Source of the DNA: Aeromonas sp. FDAARGOS 1405
GTDB taxonomy: Bacteria > Pseudomonadota > Gammaproteobacteria > Enterobacterales > Aeromonadaceae
DNA length: 64,000 bases
Assembly: GCF_019048265.1 (NCBI RefSeq)
Contig: NZ_CP077311.1
Coordinates: 916,501-980,500 of the forward strand
Reading direction: 5' to 3'
The notes beneath the pieces were generated by a model. It did no database searches. It was not told where the DNA came from and saw only the letters and a program-made list of their open reading frames with translations. Below, in pieces: positions 24,332 to 34,136 of this stretch (position 1 is its first letter; every line of letters starts with the position of its first letter). A program made the translations under genes and the position numbers.

Positions 24332-25309
24332 TTATTCATCGTCCTGCGCATCCGGGTCACGCTTGGCCCTGGGGTGGGCGCTGTCGTAAACCTTGGCCAG
24401 ATGCTGGAAGTCGAGGTGGGTATAGATCTGGGTGGTAGATAGGTCGGCATGTCCCAGCAGCTCCTGCACCGCCCGCAGATCGCCGGAGGACTCCAGCATA
24501 TGGGTGGCAAAGCTGTGGCGCAGCTTGTGGGGATGAACGTGGGCGTTGAGCGCCTGCTTGTTGCCCCAGCCATCGAGACGTGCCTGCACCGAGCGGGCCG
24601 ACAGCCGCTGCTTGCGGCTGGAGACAAACAGCGCCTCGCTCTCATCCCCGGCCAGCAGCGGGCGCACCTTGAGCCACTTCTGCAGCCACTCGACCGCCAT
24701 CCGGCCGATGGGCAGCACCCGCTCCCGCGAGCCCTTGCCGGTCACCTTGAGCTGGCGGTCGTCGAGCTTCAGATCCACCAGATTGATCCCCACCAGCTCG
24801 GCCAGACGCAGCCCTGAAGAGTACATCAGCTCCATGATGGCGCGATCCCGCACCGCCAGCGGATCCTGCTCGTCGGTGATGTTGAGCAGCTGGTGCATCT
24901 CGTCCACATCGAGGTTTTTCGGCAGCGGCCGCCCCTGTTTGGGGGTGACGATGCCACGGGCCGGATTGGCGGTCAGCCGACCCTGCCGCACCTGCCAGTC
25001 GCAAAAGCTGCGCAGGGCAGAGACCTTGGTGGAAAGGGAACGAGGAGCAAGGCCCCCCTTGTGCATCCGGGTCACCAGAGTGCGCACCTGACTCGCCTCG
25101 AGCCGACCCCAGTCAGTGAGCCCCAGGGCCACCAGCTCGGCGCTCATCGCCTCCAGATGGGCTTGATAGTTATTGCGGGTATGAGGGCTGAGCTGACGCT
25201 CGACCCTCAGGTATTCGATAAAGGCCGCCAGCTCATCAGCCAGTGCCGCGGGCAGTGGCGGTGCGACGACGGAAGCTTTGGCAAGCACCCTGGCCGGTGT
25301 TCTAGCCAT
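24332..25309 (-). CDS. xerC: Tyrosine recombinase XerC
   Basis: Site-specific recombinase that resolves chromosome dimers at dif with XerD. The 325 residues comprise an N-terminal SAM-like core-binding domain ([19 protein letters not shown]) and the catalytic domain. The catalytic residues are visible: Arg in SSGLRLAEL, Lys in VTGKGSRER, His/Arg in [10 protein letters not shown], His in [10 protein letters not shown] and the Tyr nucleophile in IYTHLD. A 20-residue N-terminal extension precedes the usual start. It overlaps yigA by eight bases. Confidence 0.95.
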   Translation of the reverse strand: MARTPARVLAKASVVAPPLPAALADELAAFIEYLRVERQLSPHTRNNYQAHLEAMSAELVALGLTDWGRLEASQVRTLVTRMHKGGLAPRSLSTKVSALRSFCDWQVRQGRLTANPARGIVTPKQGRPLPKNLDVDEMHQLLNITDEQDPLAVRDRAIMELMYSSGLRLAELVGINLVDLKLDDRQLKVTGKGSRERVLPIGRMAVEWLQKWLKVRPLLAGDESEALFVSSRKQRLSARSVQARLDGWGNKQALNAHVHPHKLRHSFATHMLESSGDLRAVQELLGHADLSTTQIYTHLDFQHLAKVYDSAHPRAKRDPDAQDDE

Positions 25310-25982
25310 GAGTCAACTCGGGCAGACGCAGTTGCAGCAGGCGCCCCAGTTGGCCCAGCAGCAGGGTGTCGTTGTGGGGAGTAAAGTGGCCGGGATCCGA
25401 GCTGGCGAAGGCCAGCACACCGAGATCGCCGAGCCGCATCAGGGCCACCGAATTGACCAGCACATCGTGGCCAAACAGCGCCTGCTTCTCGCTCTGACTC
25501 AGTCGGCCAAAATAGTAATCCTGCCCCGGCAAACGCTGACCCAGCAGGGATTCGAGCTGCTTTCCCTGCGCCAGAAAACGCTGCTCGGGCCCGCTCAGGG
25601 CAAACTTCTTGGGGTTGAGCCAGAGCCGCAACCCGGTCAGGCGCAGCCGCTGGACAAAGGCCTTGCCCATCACGGCACTCACTTCGAACAGGGTCTGGCA
25701 ACCGTACAGCTCGCCGTAGAGATCGGCATAGACCCGGAAGATCCGCTCGTTCTCGCTGGCGATCCCCATCAATTCGGTGATCTCCTGCTCCAGCTGTTCG
25801 ATCCGCTCGCGCTGGCGCTCCAGCTGGCGCTCGACCAGCGAGACCGACCCTTTGCGTTCATGGGGAATGCGGATCCGGTCCAGCACGGCGGCATGGCGTT
25901 GGAAAAACTCGGGATAACGGGCCAGGTACTCCAGCACAGTGGCTTCATCCACCGATTGCTCCTGCCGTTTGAGTTCGCTCAT
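25302..25982 (-). CDS. yigA: DUF484 protein YigA
   Basis: A 226-residue DUF484 protein: a start helix [20 protein letters not shown], a coiled coil (about residues 50-75, [15 protein letters not shown]) and a GAF-like C-terminal region (about 80-220). Its function is unknown. It lies between dapF and xerC in the conserved order and overlaps xerC by eight bases, so the two are probably translated together. Confidence 0.93.
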   Translation of the reverse strand: MSELKRQEQSVDEATVLEYLARYPEFFQRHAAVLDRIRIPHERKGSVSLVERQLERQRERIEQLEQEITELMGIASENERIFRVYADLYGELYGCQTLFEVSAVMGKAFVQRLRLTGLRLWLNPKKFALSGPEQRFLAQGKQLESLLGQRLPGQDYYFGRLSQSEKQALFGHDVLVNSVALMRLGDLGVLAFASSDPGHFTPHNDTLLLGQLGRLLQLRLPELTHG

Positions 25983-26073
25983 AAATTGGTTGATCCATCA
26001 GAGAAATGGGGCTCGCTGCCCCGACATCATGGGCAAAGGGGGCCAACGCCCCCCGTACCTGAACCTTTATCGG

Positions 26074-26904
26074 CTAAACCTCTATCTGGCCGTCAAACAC
26101 ATGCTCGGCGGGACCTGTCATATAGACCGGCTGGCCCGGCCCCTTCCAGGCGATGGTCAGCTTGCCGCCCGGCAGACTGACGGTGACCCGCTCCTTGAGC
26201 TTGCCCTGACTGATGCCAATCACCGCCGCCGCACAGGCACCGGTGCCGCAGGCCAGGGTCTCGCCACAGCCCCGTTCGAACACCCGTAGCTTGATCTCGG
26301 TGGCATTGACCATCTCCATGAAACCGACGTTGACCCGCTCGGGAAAACGCTCGTGGCGCTCCATGATGGCACCGAGCGTCTCGACCGGCGCATCGGCGAC
26401 CGAAGGCACCTCGATGACGCAGTGGGGATTGCCCATGGAGACCACGCCACACATCACGGTATGCTCCTGCGCCCGCAGCAGATAGGTTTTCTCTGCCTTC
26501 TGGGCCCGGAACGGGATCTTGCCCGGCTCAAACTGGGGAACCCCCATGTTGACCGTGACCTGATTCTCCCCCTCCAGCTGCAATACGATGCGACCCCGGG
26601 CGGTACTGACCGCGATGCGATCCCGGTTGATCAGCCCCTTGAGACGCACGAAACGGGCAAAACAGCGGGCGCCGTTGCCGCACTGCTCCACCTCGCTGCC
26701 ATCGGCATTGAAAATGCGATAGTGAAAGTCGAGTTCAGGGTCATAGGGCGGCTCCACCAGCAGCAGCTGGTCAAAGCCGATCCCGAAGTGGCGATCTGCC
26801 AGCTTCTTGATGACGTCATTGCTGAAAAATACCTTCTGGGTGACGCCATCCACCACCATGAAGTCGTTGCCCAAGCCATGCATCTTGGAAAAATCTATCA
26901 ACAT
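26074..26904 (-). CDS. dapF: Diaminopimelate epimerase
   Basis: Converts LL- to meso-diaminopimelate, for lysine and peptidoglycan. The 276 residues carry the two catalytic cysteines in [12 protein letters not shown] and [15 protein letters not shown] motifs, with [16 protein letters not shown] at the start. It is a standard-length cofactor-independent epimerase. A decayed copy of its own 5' end lies just upstream (26922-27014). It lies between lysA and yigA in the usual order. Confidence 0.97.
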   Translation of the reverse strand: MLIDFSKMHGLGNDFMVVDGVTQKVFFSNDVIKKLADRHFGIGFDQLLLVEPPYDPELDFHYRIFNADGSEVEQCGNGARCFARFVRLKGLINRDRIAVSTARGRIVLQLEGENQVTVNMGVPQFEPGKIPFRAQKAEKTYLLRAQEHTVMCGVVSMGNPHCVIEVPSVADAPVETLGAIMERHERFPERVNVGFMEMVNATEIKLRVFERGCGETLACGTGACAAAVIGISQGKLKERVTVSLPGGKLTIAWKGPGQPVYMTGPAEHVFDGQIEV

Positions 26905-27048
26905 CGTGCATTCCTGTGCTGTTAGGGCTGTAAAAATTCACCGAACCAAGGGTCGCCAAGCGCCATGAAGTCGTTGTCCAAAGCCCCATGCATCCTGGAA
27001 CAATCTATCCACATCGTGCATTCCTGTGCTGTCAGGGCTGTAAAATTC
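26857..27048 (-). repeat. Imperfect tandem duplication of the dapF 5' region
   Basis: The segment 26857-26939 (dapF start plus leader) recurs at 26963-27048 with scattered substitutions and small indels. Both copies include the gaagtcgttg, ctatc-acatcgtgcattcctgtgctgt and agggctgtaaaa blocks on the plus strand. The period is about 106 bases. Confidence 0.85.
26922..27014 (-). pseudogene. 30-codon dapF-start remnant / upstream ORF
   Basis: Within the second repeat copy an ORF starts with ATG at 27014 and reads MWIDCSRMHGALDNDFMA, closely resembling the DapF start [17 protein letters not shown]. It then leaves the homology and stops at 26922, 17 bases before the dapF ATG. It is either a decayed duplication or an uORF that couples translation to dapF; its own function is unknown. 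Confidence 0.6.
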
Positions 27049-27068
27049 TGTCATCTCTATCTACTGCA

Positions 27069-28319
27069 TCAGGGCAGCAGGTGCTCACCACGCCAGAGAT
27101 CGGCCAACTGCTCACGCTCGCGGATCAGATGTGCTTCGGCACCATCCACCAGCACTTCGGCAGCGCGCGGACGGGTGTTGTAGTTGGATGACATGGTAAA
27201 GCCGTAGGCTCCGGCCGAACGCACTGCCAGCAGGGAGCCCTCGGCAATGGCCAAGGTGCGCTCCTTGCCGAGGAAGTCGCCGGTCTCGCACACTGGGCCC
27301 ACCACGTCATAGAGCGCGGGAGCATGACCGGCGCGGCTATCCACCTCGATGATGTTCATCCAGGCGCCGTAGAGCGAGGGGCGCAGCATGTCGTTCATGC
27401 CGGCATCGATAAGCGCGAAGTTGCGGGTCTCGCCAGGTTTCAGGTACTCGACCCGGGTCAGCAGCACGCCGGCATTGGCGACGATGGCGCGGCCCGGCTC
27501 GAACAGCAGGGTCAGATCCCGGCCCGCCAGCTTCTGCTTCAGCGCTTCGGCATACTCGGTCGGATGGGGTGGCTGCTCGGAACCGTAGTTGACCCCAAGG
27601 CCGCCCCCCACGTCCAGATGATGGATATGAATGCCTTCTGCAGCCAGACCGTCGATCAGCCGCAGCAGCTTGTCAGCCGCTTCCATAAAGGGATTCAATT
27701 CAGTGAGTTGGGAGCCGATATGGCAATCCACCCCGACGATTTCGATGTTCGCCATGGCGGCCGCCTTGCGATAGATGGCTGGCGCCAGCTCGATGGGAAT
27801 GCCGAACTTGTTCTGCTTGAGGCCAGTGGAGATATAGGGGTGAGTACCGGCATCGATATCCGGATTGACCCGTACCGAAACGCGAGCTTTCTTGCCCATG
27901 CTGCCCGCTACCCGATTGAGGCGCTCCAGCTCGGCTTCCGACTCCAGATTGAAGCAGAGGATCTCTTTATCCAGCGCAAGGCGCATCTCCGCTTCACTCT
28001 TGGCAACACCGGAGAAGACCACCTTGGCCGGATCACCGCCCGCCGCAAGAACCCGCGACAGCTCGCCACCAGAGACGATGTCAAACCCCGAGCCCAGACG
28101 AGCCAGCAGGTTGAGCAGCGCCAGGTTGGAGTTGGCCTTCACCGCGTAGCAGATCAGATGGGGAATATCGCCAGCGGCCTTGTCAAAGGCGTGCCAGTGG
28201 CGCTCGAGGGTCGCACGGGAGTAGACGTAAAGCGGGGTACCGTACTGCTCGGCAAGCTGTTGCAGCGAGGTTTGCTCGGCATGAAGCTGGCCGTCGGCGT
28301 CGTAGTTAAAGTGATCCAA
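27069..28319 (-). CDS. lysA: Diaminopimelate decarboxylase
   Basis: PLP-dependent decarboxylase making lysine from meso-diaminopimelate; 416 residues. Visible motifs are the PLP lysine in YAVKANSN, HIGSQL, GGGLGVNYG, EPGRAIVANAGV and the CETGDFL site near the C-terminus. It lies between lptM and dapF in the standard order, and probably forms an operon with dapF-yigA-xerC-yigB. Confidence 0.97.
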   Translation of the reverse strand: MDHFNYDADGQLHAEQTSLQQLAEQYGTPLYVYSRATLERHWHAFDKAAGDIPHLICYAVKANSNLALLNLLARLGSGFDIVSGGELSRVLAAGGDPAKVVFSGVAKSEAEMRLALDKEILCFNLESEAELERLNRVAGSMGKKARVSVRVNPDIDAGTHPYISTGLKQNKFGIPIELAPAIYRKAAAMANIEIVGVDCHIGSQLTELNPFMEAADKLLRLIDGLAAEGIHIHHLDVGGGLGVNYGSEQPPHPTEYAEALKQKLAGRDLTLLFEPGRAIVANAGVLLTRVEYLKPGETRNFALIDAGMNDMLRPSLYGAWMNIIEVDSRAGHAPALYDVVGPVCETGDFLGKERTLAIAEGSLLAVRSAGAYGFTMSSNYNTRPRAAEVLVDGAEAHLIREREQLADLWRGEHLLP

Positions 28320-28351
28320 GGGGGCGGTTCCTTCCTAGAATGGGTGCGGCA

Positions 28352-28528
28352 TTAGTGTGGCGCGGCCTCGGTGGCAGCCTCAGTGGTCGCAGGCGGCGCT
28401 GCTTGCGGTGTACTCTGGCTCTGTAGCGGCTCGGGGGGCGGCATATAGAGCGGCCCCTTCAGACCGCACGCGGCCAACCCGAGGGACAGAAGAGTGGCAA
28501 GCAGACACTTGGTGAACTGGGTGATCAT
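28352..28528 (-). CDS. lptM: LPS translocon maturation lipoprotein LptM (YifL)
   Basis: A 58-residue lipoprotein, too short for many ORF finders. The signal MITQFTKCLLATLLSLGLAAC ends in lipobox LAAC, followed by GLKGPLYMPPP, the LptM/YifL signature, and a Pro/Ala-rich tail. In E. coli LptM assists disulfide maturation of the LptD/LptE translocon at the outer membrane. It lies 32 bases upstream of lysA, the conserved yifL-lysA... position... in an operon ending with yigB. Confidence 0.9.
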   Translation of the reverse strand: MITQFTKCLLATLLSLGLAACGLKGPLYMPPPEPLQSQSTPQAAPPATTEAATEAAPH

Positions 28529-28601
28529 AATGGTTCGCTGCGAAAAAATTTTTGGCCCTCTATAATCGCACTCACATTGTTAAAAGCAACAGGATAAACC
28601 G

Positions 28602-28916
28602 ATGAAGGATCACGAGTATCACGCCCTGACCGACGCCTTTTTCCAATATGTGGAAGACACCCTCGACGAGGGGTATCCGGATATCGACTGCGAACGCAAC
28701 GGCGGCGTATTGACCCTCTCTTTCGAGAACAAGACCAAGGTCATCATCAACAAGCAGGAACCACTGCACCAGATTTGGGTCGCCACCCGCGAGAACGGCT
28801 TCCACTTCGAACTGCAGGGTGACACCTGGATCGACAACCGTTTCGGCCACGAGCTCAAGGCGCTGCTGAGTAAATCCTGCACCGCCCAGGCTGGCGAAGA
28901 GGTGGTGTTCCCATGA
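28602..28916 (+). CDS. cyaY: Iron-sulfur cluster assembly regulator CyaY (frataxin)
   Basis: Bacterial frataxin of 104 residues that binds iron and modulates IscS activity in the cytoplasm. The acidic helix (FFQYVEDTLDEGYPDIDCE) and the sheet TLSFENKTKVIINKQEPLHQIWVA match the family, as does DTWIDNRFGHEL. It is divergent from lptM, the position it occupies in E. coli. The last bases overlap the next gene as ATGA. Confidence 0.95.
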   Translation: MKDHEYHALTDAFFQYVEDTLDEGYPDIDCERNGGVLTLSFENKTKVIINKQEPLHQIWVATRENGFHFELQGDTWIDNRFGHELKALLSKSCTAQAGEEVVFP

Positions 28917-29566
28917 TCGACCTGCACCCGCAGGGCGCCCGCCACGCGGTGATCTGGCTGCACGGGCTGGGTGATTCCGGTGCCGGTCTCGCCCCGCTGG
29001 TGGACGCGCTGGACCTGCCCGCCGAGCTACCGGTGCGTCACCTGCTGCCGGATGCGCCGGAGCGCCCCATCACCATCAATATGGGCTACAAGATGCGGGG
29101 CTGGTACGACATCAGGAGCTTCGAGGATCCCGACGAGCGAGCCGTGGAATCCCATGTGCGGGAATCAGCCGACCAAATTGCCACATTGCTCGATCAGCTG
29201 GTGGCCGACGGGTTTGCCCCCGAGCGCATCGTGCTGGCAGGTTTCTCTCAGGGCGGAGTGATTGCCTCCTTCACCGCGCTGCGCTATCAGGCAACGCTGG
29301 CGGGCCTGCTCTGCATGTCCACCTATCTGGCTGCCCCCGACAAGCTGCTCGGCGAGATGAGCGAGGCTGCTCGCACCCTGCCCATCTGCTACATGCACGG
29401 CATCTACGACGATGTGGTGAGCCTGTCGCTCGGTTGGGATGCCAAGAACCGGCTTGAAGCTGCCGGGCTCGCCCCCGAGTGGCACGAGTACCCGATGCGC
29501 CACGAGATCTGCCGTCCGCAGCTCGGCGACATTCGCAGCTGGCTGCTGGCCCGCCTCGGCGCGTGA
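28913..29566 (+). CDS. Carboxylesterase / phospholipase-type alpha/beta hydrolase
   Basis: A 217-residue serine esterase of the carboxylesterase 2 family. It has IWLHGLGDSGAGLAPLVD, the nucleophile motif GFSQGGVIA (Ser near residue 111), an Asp in GIYDDVV and a C-terminal His in YPMRHEIC. Substrates for relatives are short-chain esters and lysophospholipids. It overlaps cyaY by four bases (ATGA), so the two are co-translated; the functional link is unclear. A strong terminator follows. Confidence 0.9.
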   Translation: MIDLHPQGARHAVIWLHGLGDSGAGLAPLVDALDLPAELPVRHLLPDAPERPITINMGYKMRGWYDIRSFEDPDERAVESHVRESADQIATLLDQLVADGFAPERIVLAGFSQGGVIASFTALRYQATLAGLLCMSTYLAAPDKLLGEMSEAARTLPICYMHGIYDDVVSLSLGWDAKNRLEAAGLAPEWHEYPMRHEICRPQLGDIRSWLLARLGA

Positions 29567-29584
29567 GCCCTTCCGGTAAAGCAA

Positions 29585-29611
29585 ACGGCCTGCATCTGCA
29601 GGCCGTTTTTT
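29585..29611 (+). terminator. Terminator of cyaY-esterase operon
   Basis: 9-bp stem ACGGCCTGC/GCAGGCCGT with loop ATCT, followed by six T. The convergent cyaA ends just beyond. Confidence 0.92.
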
Positions 29612-29632
29612 ATAGCGATTCCAACTGACGGG

Positions 29633-32152
29633 TCAGCCCACTTCTCGAGCGGGCGGCACCTGTTCGCGCAGGGAGCCCTGACTGCGATAGGGGATCACAT
29701 CCAGCTCGCCATTCACCTGTACTATCTCGTAGTACTGGGGCAGGTTGAAGTTGATGAACTGCCCATCATCGCTGAACCGCTCGTGATTGGAGGTATAGAA
29801 GCGGTTGACCCCCGCCACCAGCTCATCCTTGTTGCCGGCAAAGTGCTGGTAGATCTCCACCCGGTTCGCCTCATCGAGGATATAGATGTTGGTGCCCGCA
29901 TCACGGGTATCGAAGAAGAACTGCACCAGCCCTTCGCTGGCGTAGGCATCGACGATGCTCGGCAGATGCTGGCTGTGGGTCTTGTCGAGCCGCAGCGGCA
30001 GATGATCCAGCTTGTTGTGGGAGATGTGGCGGTAAAAATCGATGGCGTTTTCCAGCTTCTTCACCGACACCCCGCGCCGCTCGAAGAAGATGCCGTACTT
30101 TTCACGGCCGAGCGCCATGGTCTTGACCAGCTGCTGCTTGTCGCGGGCCAGGCGCAGATCGATACACTCCGCCACCAGGGTCTGGAAGCGGGAGCGCACC
30201 AGAGAACGGAAGTGCTGGCTATAGCAGAACACCTCGATCATCTCGGGGCCGGCGGCATCCTGATGCATCTTGCCTAGGATGGTGGTGAGGGCATCGACCA
30301 CAGCTTCATCCCCCTGGAAGTGCAGGGTGCGGATCTCGCTCCAGGAGTTGCGGTAGACCAGATCCACCGAGCCAACCAGACACTCCTGATTGCGACCGAA
30401 CGAGAAAACATCCACGGTGTTGGCGTCGAACTCGATCACCTGACCGACCCAATGGCTGGTCGGGTCCATCTCCAGATTGAGGAAGATGGAGAGCTGGCGG
30501 ATCTCGCACGGGCGGCTGAGGGCCAGGTTGGTGGCAAGCGGGTACTTCTCGGGGAAGCAGCCGGAGAGATCGCGACAGAACTGGTGCAGATTGTCGATGT
30601 GCAGATCCGAGCCCTGATTGAACAGGTGCACCCGCGACTGGGGGGTCAGCAGATCGTTGAAGTAGGCCCAGGAGACCAGCTTGCTGATGTAACCGTTGAA
30701 CTCGAGCGGCGCCCGGCCAATGATGTCCACCGGCTCCAGCGAATGTTTGTAGAGATACCAGCCGGCACGGTTGAGGCGACCGTGCGGCACCTGCACGAAG
30801 CTGAGATCAGGCTCGCTCAGATCCGGTGCGATCTTGAGGTTCACCCTCTGCACCTTGCCTGGCAGGCTCTCGAATGCGGCATAGAGTTTGCGCGACAGGA
30901 TGCCGATATCTTCCGGGTTGATCGACTCGCTGATGTTGTTGCGACGGGCGAACTGGATCAGATTGCGGTAGCTCTGCATCAGAGCCTCCAGCAACTCGGC
31001 ATGGGCGATCTTCACCTCCTCGACCTTCCACTCGTGGCGGTGATCGAGGTGGTACAGCTTGTCCTGGCTCCAACCCCAGTAGGAGACCAGCTGGCTCATC
31101 TGCTCGCGGCGCCACTCGGGGGAGTGATCATCCTTGGGATGACTGAGGCCGTCGCACACCTTGAGGTAGAAGCAGCGGCGCACCAGATCGAGTCGCGCCA
31201 TATCGCCGATGGACTTGAGGTAGTTGGTGACCTTGTCCAGCATCAGGCAGTAGTTGTCGAGCCGGTAGTGCATCCCCTCGTTGTGCTGAAACCAGTCACG
31301 GCTGATCATCGAGAGCAAACGGGTGTTGGGGTACTCGTGGGAGTAAGCCTCCATCAACACAGACTTGAGCACCGCCTTATAGGGAGAGTCGATCCCCTTG
31401 TAGAGCTGCCACAGGGCAGAGCCGAAATACTCCTCCGCCGGAATACGGTCAAAACTGCCGAGATCAAGCCAATCATCCTGTTTGAGCTTGCCACTCTCAA
31501 ACAACCCGTTCACATAGTCGTCGTAGTGATCATCACACTCGACAGGAACCAGATACCAGATGAGTCGCTTACCGGCGATGCGCATGGCACTGCGGTAGAA
31601 CTCGTCAAGCAGCAGCAGATGCTGGGCGCTGCCACAGCTCTCTCCCTGCATCTCGGCATCGTTGGTCTGGCGAAACTTGTCTTCGGGGATCAGGAAGAAA
31701 TTGAGATCGACCCCGCGCTGCTCCGCCCACTTGGAGAGCATCCGGCACTTCTGTTCCAGCAAGGCGAGCCGCTCTTGCGACAAACCGGCCACGTGGCAGA
31801 CCCAGATATCGAGATCGGAGTGACAGCACTGGCCGATGGAGGAGGTGCTGCCCATGGAATAGAGCCCCTGAATGGCCCGATCATGGGTTGCCAGACCACT
31901 CTGACAGTTGGCATTGCGACAAAGGTCATCGATAAAGGCTTGCTGCTCGGCGGTGGCGCTGAAGCTCCAGATGCCATGAGGGACATCGCCGGAGACATAA
32001 CCGGGCAGCAGGGGGTGATTGAAGTGCAGCATGACAGGCAGCAGTTGGAATACCTGCTGCCCATAGCGACTCATGAGGCCTAACGCCCGTTGCGTCTTGA
32101 GACGGGTAATGTCGTCATAACGCGCAACCAGCGTATCGATGTGTTCCTGCAA
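29633..32152 (-). CDS. cyaA: Class I adenylate cyclase
   Basis: Makes cAMP from ATP, in concert with the PTS glucose signal; cytoplasmic and membrane-associated. The N-terminal catalytic half has [19 protein letters not shown] with the two acidic residues, and the C-terminal regulatory part is intact. The family start aligns with the TTG at 32152 ([18 protein letters not shown] against YLYIETLKQRLDAINQL in E. coli, which also starts with TTG). An in-frame GTG lies five codons upstream at 32167. It is divergent from hemC, as in E. coli, with a CRP site at 32211. Confidence 0.93.
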   Translation of the reverse strand: MQEHIDTLVARYDDITRLKTQRALGLMSRYGQQVFQLLPVMLHFNHPLLPGYVSGDVPHGIWSFSATAEQQAFIDDLCRNANCQSGLATHDRAIQGLYSMGSTSSIGQCCHSDLDIWVCHVAGLSQERLALLEQKCRMLSKWAEQRGVDLNFFLIPEDKFRQTNDAEMQGESCGSAQHLLLLDEFYRSAMRIAGKRLIWYLVPVECDDHYDDYVNGLFESGKLKQDDWLDLGSFDRIPAEEYFGSALWQLYKGIDSPYKAVLKSVLMEAYSHEYPNTRLLSMISRDWFQHNEGMHYRLDNYCLMLDKVTNYLKSIGDMARLDLVRRCFYLKVCDGLSHPKDDHSPEWRREQMSQLVSYWGWSQDKLYHLDHRHEWKVEEVKIAHAELLEALMQSYRNLIQFARRNNISESINPEDIGILSRKLYAAFESLPGKVQRVNLKIAPDLSEPDLSFVQVPHGRLNRAGWYLYKHSLEPVDIIGRAPLEFNGYISKLVSWAYFNDLLTPQSRVHLFNQGSDLHIDNLHQFCRDLSGCFPEKYPLATNLALSRPCEIRQLSIFLNLEMDPTSHWVGQVIEFDANTVDVFSFGRNQECLVGSVDLVYRNSWSEIRTLHFQGDEAVVDALTTILGKMHQDAAGPEMIEVFCYSQHFRSLVRSRFQTLVAECIDLRLARDKQQLVKTMALGREKYGIFFERRGVSVKKLENAIDFYRHISHNKLDHLPLRLDKTHSQHLPSIVDAYASEGLVQFFFDTRDAGTNIYILDEANRVEIYQHFAGNKDELVAGVNRFYTSNHERFSDDGQFINFNLPQYYEIVQVNGELDVIPYRSQGSLREQVPPAREVG

Positions 32153-32210
32153 TGCCCTGCCTATCACCTAGGTGAAAATGACGCACCAAAAGGGGGATAC
32201 GTCAAAAAAG

Positions 32211-32226
32211 TGTGATCATGTTAACA
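32211..32226. promoter_or_regulatory. CRP-binding site upstream of cyaA
   Basis: TGTGATCATGTTAACA fits TGTGA-N6-TCACA with one arm perfect and the other TAACA. It lies 59 bases before the cyaA start, where CRP-cAMP represses cyaA in E. coli. Confidence 0.7.
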
Positions 32227-32351
32227 ATGCAAACAGCGGTGGTAAACAAGCCTACAGCTAAACGCCAGATTATTTCTGGTATGACCACATCAAGTATCAG
32301 GGGAAATCATTAAATTTCAATATATTCAATGAATTAATCAATAGCAATTGC

Positions 32352-32370
32352 TTAATGAAAATCATTTTCA
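32352..32370. promoter_or_regulatory. Fur-like box upstream of hemC
   Basis: CTTAATGAAAATCATTTTC matches 15 of 19 positions of the Fur box GATAATGATAATCATTATC, and TGAAAATCATTTTCA is a perfect 7-1-7 inverted repeat. It lies about 105 bases before hemC. A CCCGC-tttt-GCGGG hairpin lies between it and the gene. Confidence 0.65.
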
Positions 32371-32475
32371 GCATGCATTTTTGAGCTTGCCCCCGCTTTT
32401 GCGGGCTCTGCCATGAAAGCCCGGGCAAAGGGTGGTAATATCGATTTCCTTCTAAAAATGAAACAACTGATTGAT

Positions 32476-33405
32476 ATGGCAGCCCGAACCCTGAAAATTG
32501 CCACTCGCAAGAGCCCGCTGGCCCTGTGGCAGGCCAACTTTGTCAAAGACCGGCTCGAAGCCCTGCACCCACAGTTGCAGGTCGAACTGGTACCCATGAG
32601 CACTCAGGGTGACAAGATCCTCGATACCCCGTTGGCCAAGGTCGGTGGCAAGGGGTTGTTCGTCAAGGAGCTGGAGACCGCCATGCTGGAAGGACGGGCC
32701 GATATCGCCGTTCACTCCATGAAAGACGTGCCGGTGGAGTTCCCCGAGGGGCTCGGTCTGCACACTATCTGCGAGCGGGAAGATCCCCGCGACGCCTTTG
32801 TCTCCAACCGCTTCAAAACCATTGCCGAACTGCCGCAAGGGGCCGTGGTCGGCACCTCGAGCCTGCGCCGCCAGTGCCAGCTGCGCGCCGCCCGCCCGGA
32901 CCTGGTGATCCGCGACCTGCGCGGCAACGTCAACACTCGCCTCGCCAAGCTGGATGCCGGTGAGTACGACGCCATCATCCTCGCCGCCGCCGGTCTGAAA
33001 CGACTGGAGATGGCGCATCGCATCACCGCTTTTATCGAGCCGGAACAGAGCCTGCCCGCCAACGGTCAAGGCGCCGTCGGCATCGAATGCCGCCTCGACG
33101 ATACTGAGCTGCACGCTCTGCTGGCGCCGCTGGAGCACGCCGAGACCCGCGCCAGGGTGCTGACCGAGCGCGCCATGAACCGCGCTCTGCAAGGGGGATG
33201 TCAGGTCCCCATCGGTGCTTACGCACTAGTCGAAGGCGAGCAGATCTGGCTGCGCGGTCTGGTGGGCAGTCCCGATGGCAACCAGGTGATCCGTGACGAG
33301 ATCCGCGGTCCGCTGGCCGATGGTGAGGCCCTCGGCGAACAACTGGCCCAGCGCCTGCTGGCCGCCGGTGCCGACGAGATCCTCGCCGAGGTCTACCGCG
33401 CATGA
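32476..33405 (+). CDS. hemC: Porphobilinogen deaminase (hydroxymethylbilane synthase)
   Basis: Condenses four porphobilinogens to hydroxymethylbilane in heme synthesis; 309 residues from ATG 32476. It has [45 protein letters not shown] and the dipyrromethane-cofactor cysteine in [13 protein letters not shown]. Longer in-frame starts at 32413 and 32458 are possible but the family begins here. First gene of hemCDXY, with a Fur-like box upstream. Confidence 0.95.
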   Translation: MAARTLKIATRKSPLALWQANFVKDRLEALHPQLQVELVPMSTQGDKILDTPLAKVGGKGLFVKELETAMLEGRADIAVHSMKDVPVEFPEGLGLHTICEREDPRDAFVSNRFKTIAELPQGAVVGTSSLRRQCQLRAARPDLVIRDLRGNVNTRLAKLDAGEYDAIILAAAGLKRLEMAHRITAFIEPEQSLPANGQGAVGIECRLDDTELHALLAPLEHAETRARVLTERAMNRALQGGCQVPIGAYALVEGEQIWLRGLVGSPDGNQVIRDEIRGPLADGEALGEQLAQRLLAAGADEILAEVYRA

Positions 33406-34136
33406 CCCCGCTGGTGGTGCGTCCGGCCATTCAGGCCGCCGAACTGGTGCAGTTGCTGCGCCAGCACGGCCATGCACCACTCTGCTGCCCGCTGCTGGAA
33501 ACCGTGGCGGGCAGTGAACTCCCTCTCCTGCCCGACCTGCTGCGCAGTGCCGATGCGGTTATCGCCGTCAGCATCCATGCCGTTCATTTTGCACACGATT
33601 TTCTGTTGCAAACTGGTCAGACCTGGCCACATATTGAGTACTTTGCGGTGGGTCAGGCCAGCGCAGATGCGTTTGCCACCATCGGCATCACGGCAAGCTG
33701 CCCGGATGACCCGCGCAGCGAAGGGCTGCTGGCCCTGCCCGCCCTGCAGCAGGTAGCAGGCAAACGGGTACTGATCCTGCGCGGTAATGGCGGGCGGGAT
33801 CTCATCGCCAGCACGCTGGCCTCACGCGGTGCTCTGGTGCACTATTGTGCGGCCTATGAACGCCACTACCCCGAGCTAGACGGGGACAGATTGACCCACC
33901 ACTGGCAGGCAGCGGGGCTGGACAGCCTGCTTATTACCAGTGGTGAACTGCTGCAACGGCTGCTGGAGCTGGTTCCCGACCACCAGCGGCCCTGGCTTTT
34001 TGACCGCCTGCTGGTGGTCCCCAGCCCGCGCGTGGCCGAGATGGCCAGTGCTGCGGGCTTTATCCATATCACGATTGCCCAAGGTGCATCCAACCAGGCC
34101 CTGACGGCCGCACTGGAACTGAGGAAGATGGAATGA
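33402..34136 (+). CDS. hemD: Uroporphyrinogen-III synthase
   Basis: Cyclises hydroxymethylbilane to uroporphyrinogen III. At 244 residues it is normal for HemD, which is poorly conserved in sequence; [17 protein letters not shown] and the [14 protein letters not shown] block are the recognisable parts. It overlaps hemC by four bases (ATGA) and hemX overlaps it, so the operon is tightly coupled. Confidence 0.9.
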   Translation: MTPLVVRPAIQAAELVQLLRQHGHAPLCCPLLETVAGSELPLLPDLLRSADAVIAVSIHAVHFAHDFLLQTGQTWPHIEYFAVGQASADAFATIGITASCPDDPRSEGLLALPALQQVAGKRVLILRGNGGRDLIASTLASRGALVHYCAAYERHYPELDGDRLTHHWQAAGLDSLLITSGELLQRLLELVPDHQRPWLFDRLLVVPSPRVAEMASAAGFIHITIAQGASNQALTAALELRKME

